Part shown: piece after piece, positions 59,295 through 64,000 of the stretch | Numbering within the stretch: position 1 is the first letter of the stretch | Layout of the letters: each line of letters opens with the position of its first letter | NCBI RefSeq assembly: GCF_030272615.1 | Contig: NC_081408.1 | Location: forward strand, 765,326,330 to 765,390,329 | Source of the DNA: Cryptomeria japonica | Lineage: Eukaryota; Streptophyta; Pinopsida; Cupressales; Cupressaceae | Direction of reading: 5' to 3' | DNA length: 64,000 bases | Notes under the pieces: generated by a model | Database searches by the model: none | What the model was told of the DNA's origin: nothing | Seen by the model: the letters and a program-made list of their open reading frames with translations, nothing else | Translations under genes and position numbers: made by a program

Positions 59295-60529
59295 GGTAAT
59301 GTCCCTTCTTAAAATGCCCTAGTTTTCTCCAGATTATAATTCTTAGTTATTTAAGGAGGGTTAAGAGAGGGAGTACCTTTAACCCTTTAATAGGAGAACC
59401 CTGCAATAATGTTAGTCGATAATCTAATAATTATATATAAGTGATTAATTACAAACATACTAAGTAAAGAAAGAACCGATCATGATAAAATAAGAGAAGG
59501 CTAACTATGTTTCATAAGACAGAGAGCTAACTATGATTAATAAAGTAAAGTAGAAAGACTATGAAGTAAAGAAAAGCTAGATAAATGTAAATGTAAAGAT
59601 CAGAATCATAGATCGTAATTAGAAGAATCTGAACAAGTGAGTTAGGAGGGATGACTCAATAGATTGTTTTCAACAACCATTCTCCCTCAACCATTACTTG
59701 ATATGGTGTCCTAATCGCCTTTCTCCCTCAATCAAGTCATACTTGGTGGGGTGTCCTAATAACCGTTCTCCCTTACTCGAGTCACCTTCTCCTACTCGTA
59801 CGAATGATCATCATTATCATCATGATAGAGGAGATGAAGATTGTCTAAATTGGGTGTCCTAAGTCTAACACTCCTAAGCCCAAAGGCAGAGCACCTTCGC
59901 CCCCCTTTGGCCTCATGTGGACTCTGCCATACATATGAGGTGGCGTGCTTAGAGGTGATCCTTAACACTGTTCTCCCTATTGCAATCATTCATCTTCTAC
60001 AATTTCTGATAATAATCAAGCCAGAATATATATATTTCTGATAATAATCAAGCCAGAATATATATATATATATATATATGTTTTTGATTTCTTTCCTTTA
60101 TATCTCTCAATTTGAGGGAGGGGTCACACCTCTTCATCATATATGCCCTTTGGCAAGAGACACACCCTTTCACAATTAGCACCCTTTGAAAGAGTGCAAC
60201 TCTTCATTATATCTGCCCTTTGAAAGGAACACAACCTCTCATGATCAGAACTGCACTTCTTATTTAAATCAGACCTGAACTTCTGATTCACAAAATTATC
60301 TCCTCTCAAATGAGGTTCTCTTCTCCCTTTTATATCCCATGTTTGAGGGAGTCACAACTTTTCATTCCATGTCTTTTGACCATTCATTAACTTTAATCAA
60401 ATTTAATTATATTTGATTATATTTTAATTTATTTATTTTTTATTTTTTATTTTTATTGTTTTGTATTTTAATCTTATTATTATTATTATTATTTATTATT
60501 AAATTATATTTCAAACTGGGGACATTACA
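59295..60529 (+). mobile_element. Solo LTR, third in the window
   Basis: Ends are inverted matches, GGTAATGTCCC at the left and GGGGACATTACA at the right; the ancestral left end was probably TGTAATGTCCCC. It is flanked by CGTAA (59290-59294) and AGTAA (60530-60534), a 5 bp duplication with one change. No internal coding. It contains three GTGTCCTAAT...TCTCCCT units (59690-59790) and two or three GCCCTTTG(G/A)AA units (60147-60225). Confidence 0.65.
60002..60079 (+). repeat. 32 bp tandem duplication followed by (AT)n
   Basis: TTTCTGATAATAATCAAGCC and the following bases occur at 60002-60033 and again, identical, at 60034-60065, then (AT)n to 60079. The identity implies a recent event inside the old solo LTR. 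Confidence 0.9.
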
Positions 60530-60534
60530 AGTAA

Positions 60535-63180
60535 CCTAGGGGTGAACAATTCTAGCATTCCTTGCTACGTCCATGATTATATAAATAAAAAGAAACAGGG
60601 ACTGCAATGCAAAATGAGACAACTAAACAAAGAAATAAAATAACAGGAAAGACCAAAGTAGCATTCTATTTACATAGGATTGACCTAGCAAATCGAGTGT
60701 AAATATAATTCAATTACTTTGATTTAAAATGGAAAAATGTAGGAACCCTGCATGTTCTAACTCTCCTAAAATACTATTGTTGTTGTGTTTTTGGATTTTC
60801 AAGGTTTTTGAACAATTTTAAAGCATAAAATAACACATGCCAGGCAAGAATTGCACATAAAAACAAGTAGAAATAAAATTGAGAGCAACTACAACTATAT
60901 TATGAATAAGATCCCTTCTACAATAAATCCTATTGCTAATTGCATACCCGTGGGTCCTTAGCTTATTTTAAATGAAAATTTGGTGTTTGCCAACCAAAAC
61001 TGGGAAACTGACCAAAAAGGCAGTACAAGTCCAGGAAATGATTTCTCTGAGCTAGAAAGTAGGTAGAATAGCTTGAAAGGACTAGGTGTTGGGAATTGTG
61101 CATTCAGAATGCACTTTGGGTAGGCATTCCAGCCTCCCAAGCAAAACGCCTCTTTTTTGGAGCTCCACGTGCCAACCAAATTGGTACAACCAGCAATGAA
61201 TCCTGTACAACTGGTTATTGAACTGCAAGAATGCTGCTAATGTGGCTTCTAAATTGTATTGCCTCATTCCTTATTCCAAATCTGCAAATAACTAGCACAA
61301 ATAACCTTTGATGAAGCACCTGAAAACTTCTGTGTGAAGCCCTCTCAATTTGCAATAATTCAGCTGATCTTTCTTAGTCTCAGAATCACAAATCCATGAA
61401 GAATGAATGTTCTTTAATTGCAAACCCTCTGAAACCCTTGTCTTAGACAATCCACAGAGAAAATAACAAGCAATGTCAAATAATCAATAATAGAGTTTGA
61501 ATTGCTTCCAATTTCCTTATAACCCCCAAATGGCACGATTTTCACTAAGTACGCTCAAATGCATTTTAAATACATTAAAATGTATCTAATTCACTTTGCA
61601 TAGTTTGATATTCAACTTGGGCGCTTGTTTATGTGTCTTTTGTACACGACCAAACACAGAATAAAATACCTAAGGGTACCTTATCCTCTCTTGAACAAAG
61701 TTTCCCGACTGCTGAAGATCTCGCCGAAGGATCAGTCGGAGTAACTCCAAGGTTCTGATATGCAGGTTCTCTACGTGTGGATAAGCTCTTTACGGTACGA
61801 TGTGATTTTGCTGGAATCACAAGGGGACTTACATTCGATGACCTGAACGTCTGATTTGCTGGAATCACAAGTCCTATTTACTAACTGGAAGATAAAGAAA
61901 TGGCAAAAGATACAAGGTTCAAGAAGTCTACTCTAAGACCTAGAATGTGAGAAGACGGATGAATGACTAGGTGGAGTCCTACTGGGTTGGGTCTCACCAT
62001 CAGGTTGAACAATTCAACACCAACTTAGTGCGATCTTCTAAGGGATGTTTCAAATATGTCCAAATCGTACACCATCAGATACTAATCACCATTCAAGATA
62101 ATGCGTGAACAACAGAGGTGTTATGACTCGGGATTAAGCTTGTTCTATGCTAGTTGACCACGCAAGGCGCTCTTACAGTCAGCAAAAGGTTAGTGGTTTG
62201 GACTAGGTGGATTCCACGCGAGTGCATTCAATAACTTCTTTCATTCAATTTAATTATCTATCATCTAAAATGAAGATTCAACAAGAGACCATGCATATTG
62301 CAAAGAAACAACACACTTCACCATAACTTCAATGAAAATGGAGTTTGTTTACAATCAATGCTAACAATTTCTTGCCTTGTCCCCCTAATCTACTCTAATT
62401 GCTATTCTATCAGCTGACTATTCACTATTTCTAACTATTCACCCACTATTAACTATTAACCTTTACAAATGAGGAGCCAGGGCTTTATATAGAGAACCCT
62501 TTACAAACAAATGGCTCTGATTGACTTAAAACCAATGGCTAGGATTACAAGATAGAAACGCTAATTAGGGTTTGTTACAACAAACTTCCTTAGCCAATTA
62601 GAAAATTACATTTCAGGAGTGAGGACCAATAAGAAGCAGGGGTAGGTACATCGAAGTTTGTGTAGCCTCCGGTAAATTAGGTACATTGAATCTGGTCATG
62701 CTGAGGTGGACCAATCCGACTGGAAGAATGATGATTGGGATGCCACCTTGTCTAACGCTTGTGACTTGGTTGATCCTCTTCAGTCTTTTGACATGATGAA
62801 TGATGTACTTCCTTTGTTTGACTAGGCTTCCTTATTGTCAAGTCTTTCTTCTTTGGTAGCACACCTCCACCTGGAAGTGCTGGCAAAGCCCTTTCTTTGT
62901 CATCTTGTGAAAGAATGAAGTCTTGAGGTTAACTCGAACTCCTTGAACACCCCTAGTCTTCCAATGCTTCAAAGCATCTCAAGTCCTCCCTTTTTGCATG
63001 TGGAATGTCCTTGATGATGATGGACTGGAAGAGGTCGTCCTTGCCCTGGCCTGGTCTTCTTCCATCTGCAAAACCAACCAAAAGGTGATTAAGGACACAT
63101 AATGAATTCATCCTAACATAGCATTTCCTACCTTAAATCATCAACAAGAAGACATTTAAAATGAAGTTTACTCAAAATTC
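60535..63180. other. No gene recognised; possible minus-strand LTR promoter
   Basis: No supported ORF. TGATTT(T/-)GCTGGAATCACAAG occurs twice (61801-61823, 61853-61871). On the minus strand TATATAAA (62484-62491) in CTCTATATAAAGCCCTGG is a strong TATA-box match, so part of this stretch may be an LTR in reverse, but I could not find both ends. Confidence 0.3.
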
Positions 63181-63203
63181 TCCCCAGGGACAGGCCCTAT
63201 AAG

Positions 63204-63977
63204 AATTTCGCTCTGGACCCTTTGGAAGGGTCAGGAGCGAAATTTGACAAAGTTGCTCAATCAGACCTCATTTTCAACATTACTTCACGAAGATCAAGTC
63301 ATTCACCTCCAAAATTGCCAAGGAATAGGTTTTGCTCAAGGACCTAGGCAAAATATTAGACCACTTAGGAATTTCGCTCTGGACCCTCTGGAAGGGTCAG
63401 GAGCGAAATTCTTGTTTAGGCTCAAGTTCTATCACTTCTCCACTCCAAAATGTCTTCCAAGGCAAGCATACACCAGTCTTCTCTCCACCAAGGCCTGGGA
63501 ATCCATCTCTTGACCTTCATCATGAGCAAATTAGGTGAAATTGAGAATTTCGCTCTGGACCCTTTGGAAGGGCCAGGAGCGAAATTCAAGTTCTAGACTT
63601 ATTTCTTTACTTCCTTCACTTCAATTCACCTTACAAGGCAAGAATACCTCACTCCACCTTCAACCATGCCATAGGTATCAAAGTTTTAGCTTCACTCAAG
63701 GAGAAAATGGGTGGTTTGAAGAATTTCGCTTTGGACCCTTTGGACCCTTTGGAAGGGTCAAGAGCGAAATTCATTCCTTGCTTGTTTTCTCTTGCTTAGC
63801 TCCGTTCTTCTCACTTTGTTCCCCCTTGACTCTCCCTTTGGATTCATCTCTCAACCTGACAACACTTGCTTGAACCCCAAAATGGCTAGAAAGGAGAATT
63901 CGCTAAAAAACATGGCCAGGGACAGGACCTATCCAGGATTTCGCTCTGGACCCTTTGGAAGGGTCAGGAGCGAAATT
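63204..63977 (+). repeat. Array of five near-palindromes in degenerate ~175 bp repeats
   Basis: Copies at 63204-63244, 63370-63410, 63546-63586, 63722-63771 and 63937-63977. Each has arms AATTTCGCTC and GAGCGAAATT around a centre like ACCCTTTGGAAGGGT, giving a stem of about 18 bp with a small mismatch and a tiny loop. Start-to-start spacing is 166, 176, 176 and 215 bp. Copy 4 has an internal 9 bp duplication (TTTGGACCC), which enlarges its loop; copies 2, 3 and 4 each differ at one or a few bases. Spacers are only loosely alike (AAGGCAAG, CTCAAG, TCACTCC phrases), so the palindrome is the conserved core. The array reaches the window edge. Confidence 0.9.
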
Positions 63978-64000
63978 CTTGTCCTAGCCTAAAATCTTCA

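Noticed and set aside
63204-63977. CRISPR array
   Set aside because: Repeats with spacers were considered, but the spacing is 166-215 bp with related spacers, the context is a plant nuclear genome and there are no cas genes; it is a hairpin-bearing tandem repeat.
1-64000. tRNA and rRNA genes
   Set aside because: I looked for A/B-box promoter pairs, cloverleaf-like segments and rRNA signatures by eye and saw none beyond retrotransposon primer sites. A tRNAscan-SE run would be decisive.

Overview
The window looks like intergenic DNA from a seed plant with a large, transposon-filled genome. It is almost entirely LTR retrotransposons nested inside one another, plus one cellular plant gene (an NFD6-like small organelle protein) near the right end. 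The element types, their old and degraded state, and an intron invaded by repeats fit a gymnosperm such as a conifer or cycad. That placement is inference: no diagnostic species marker is visible.

Left block (1-44.6 kb). The oldest host is a Ty3/gypsy element, 'gypsy-B' (pieces 19916-26414, 40886-40927 and 41988-43821; its 5' end lies outside the window). It was hit by three later insertions. (i) 'gypsy-A', an Athila-like element (1-19915, left edge cut by the window), which in turn carries a solo LTR (977-2415) inside its 5' LTR and a complete minus-strand Ty1/copia element, 'copia-A' (8653-16208, target duplication CATTA). (ii) 'gypsy-C', a 14.5 kb Tat-like element (26415-40880, target duplication GATAG). 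(iii) A minus-strand solo LTR (40928-41982, target duplication CATTT). All coding regions are broken by stops and, except in copia-A, by frameshifts.

Middle block (44.6-56.4 kb). Degraded repeats are followed by a 5'-truncated copia fragment (46253-54190) with a short 3' LTR. It is split by a 7 kb non-autonomous LTR element (46524-53511) that has no polymerase and whose gag-like ORF was duplicated in tandem. A 5'-truncated LINE lies on the minus strand (about 54200-56371).

Right block (56.8-64 kb). Exon 1 of the NFD6-like gene (56985-57249) has a clear splice donor; no later exon was recognised. Downstream are a G-rich degenerate repeat, a third solo LTR (59295-60529) and, at the right edge, an array of at least five near-palindromes spaced 166-215 bp.

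The most notable signals are: the hairpin array at 63204-63977; an antisense gene with a plausible intron and a plant mobile domain inside gypsy-C; two archaeal-type RNase H arrangements in neighbouring gypsy elements (before the RT in gypsy-B, after the classical RNase H in gypsy-C); a long third ORF after integrase in both gypsy-A and gypsy-B; and repeated loss of catalytic Asp/Glu codons at CG or CHG sites, as expected from decay of methylated cytosine.
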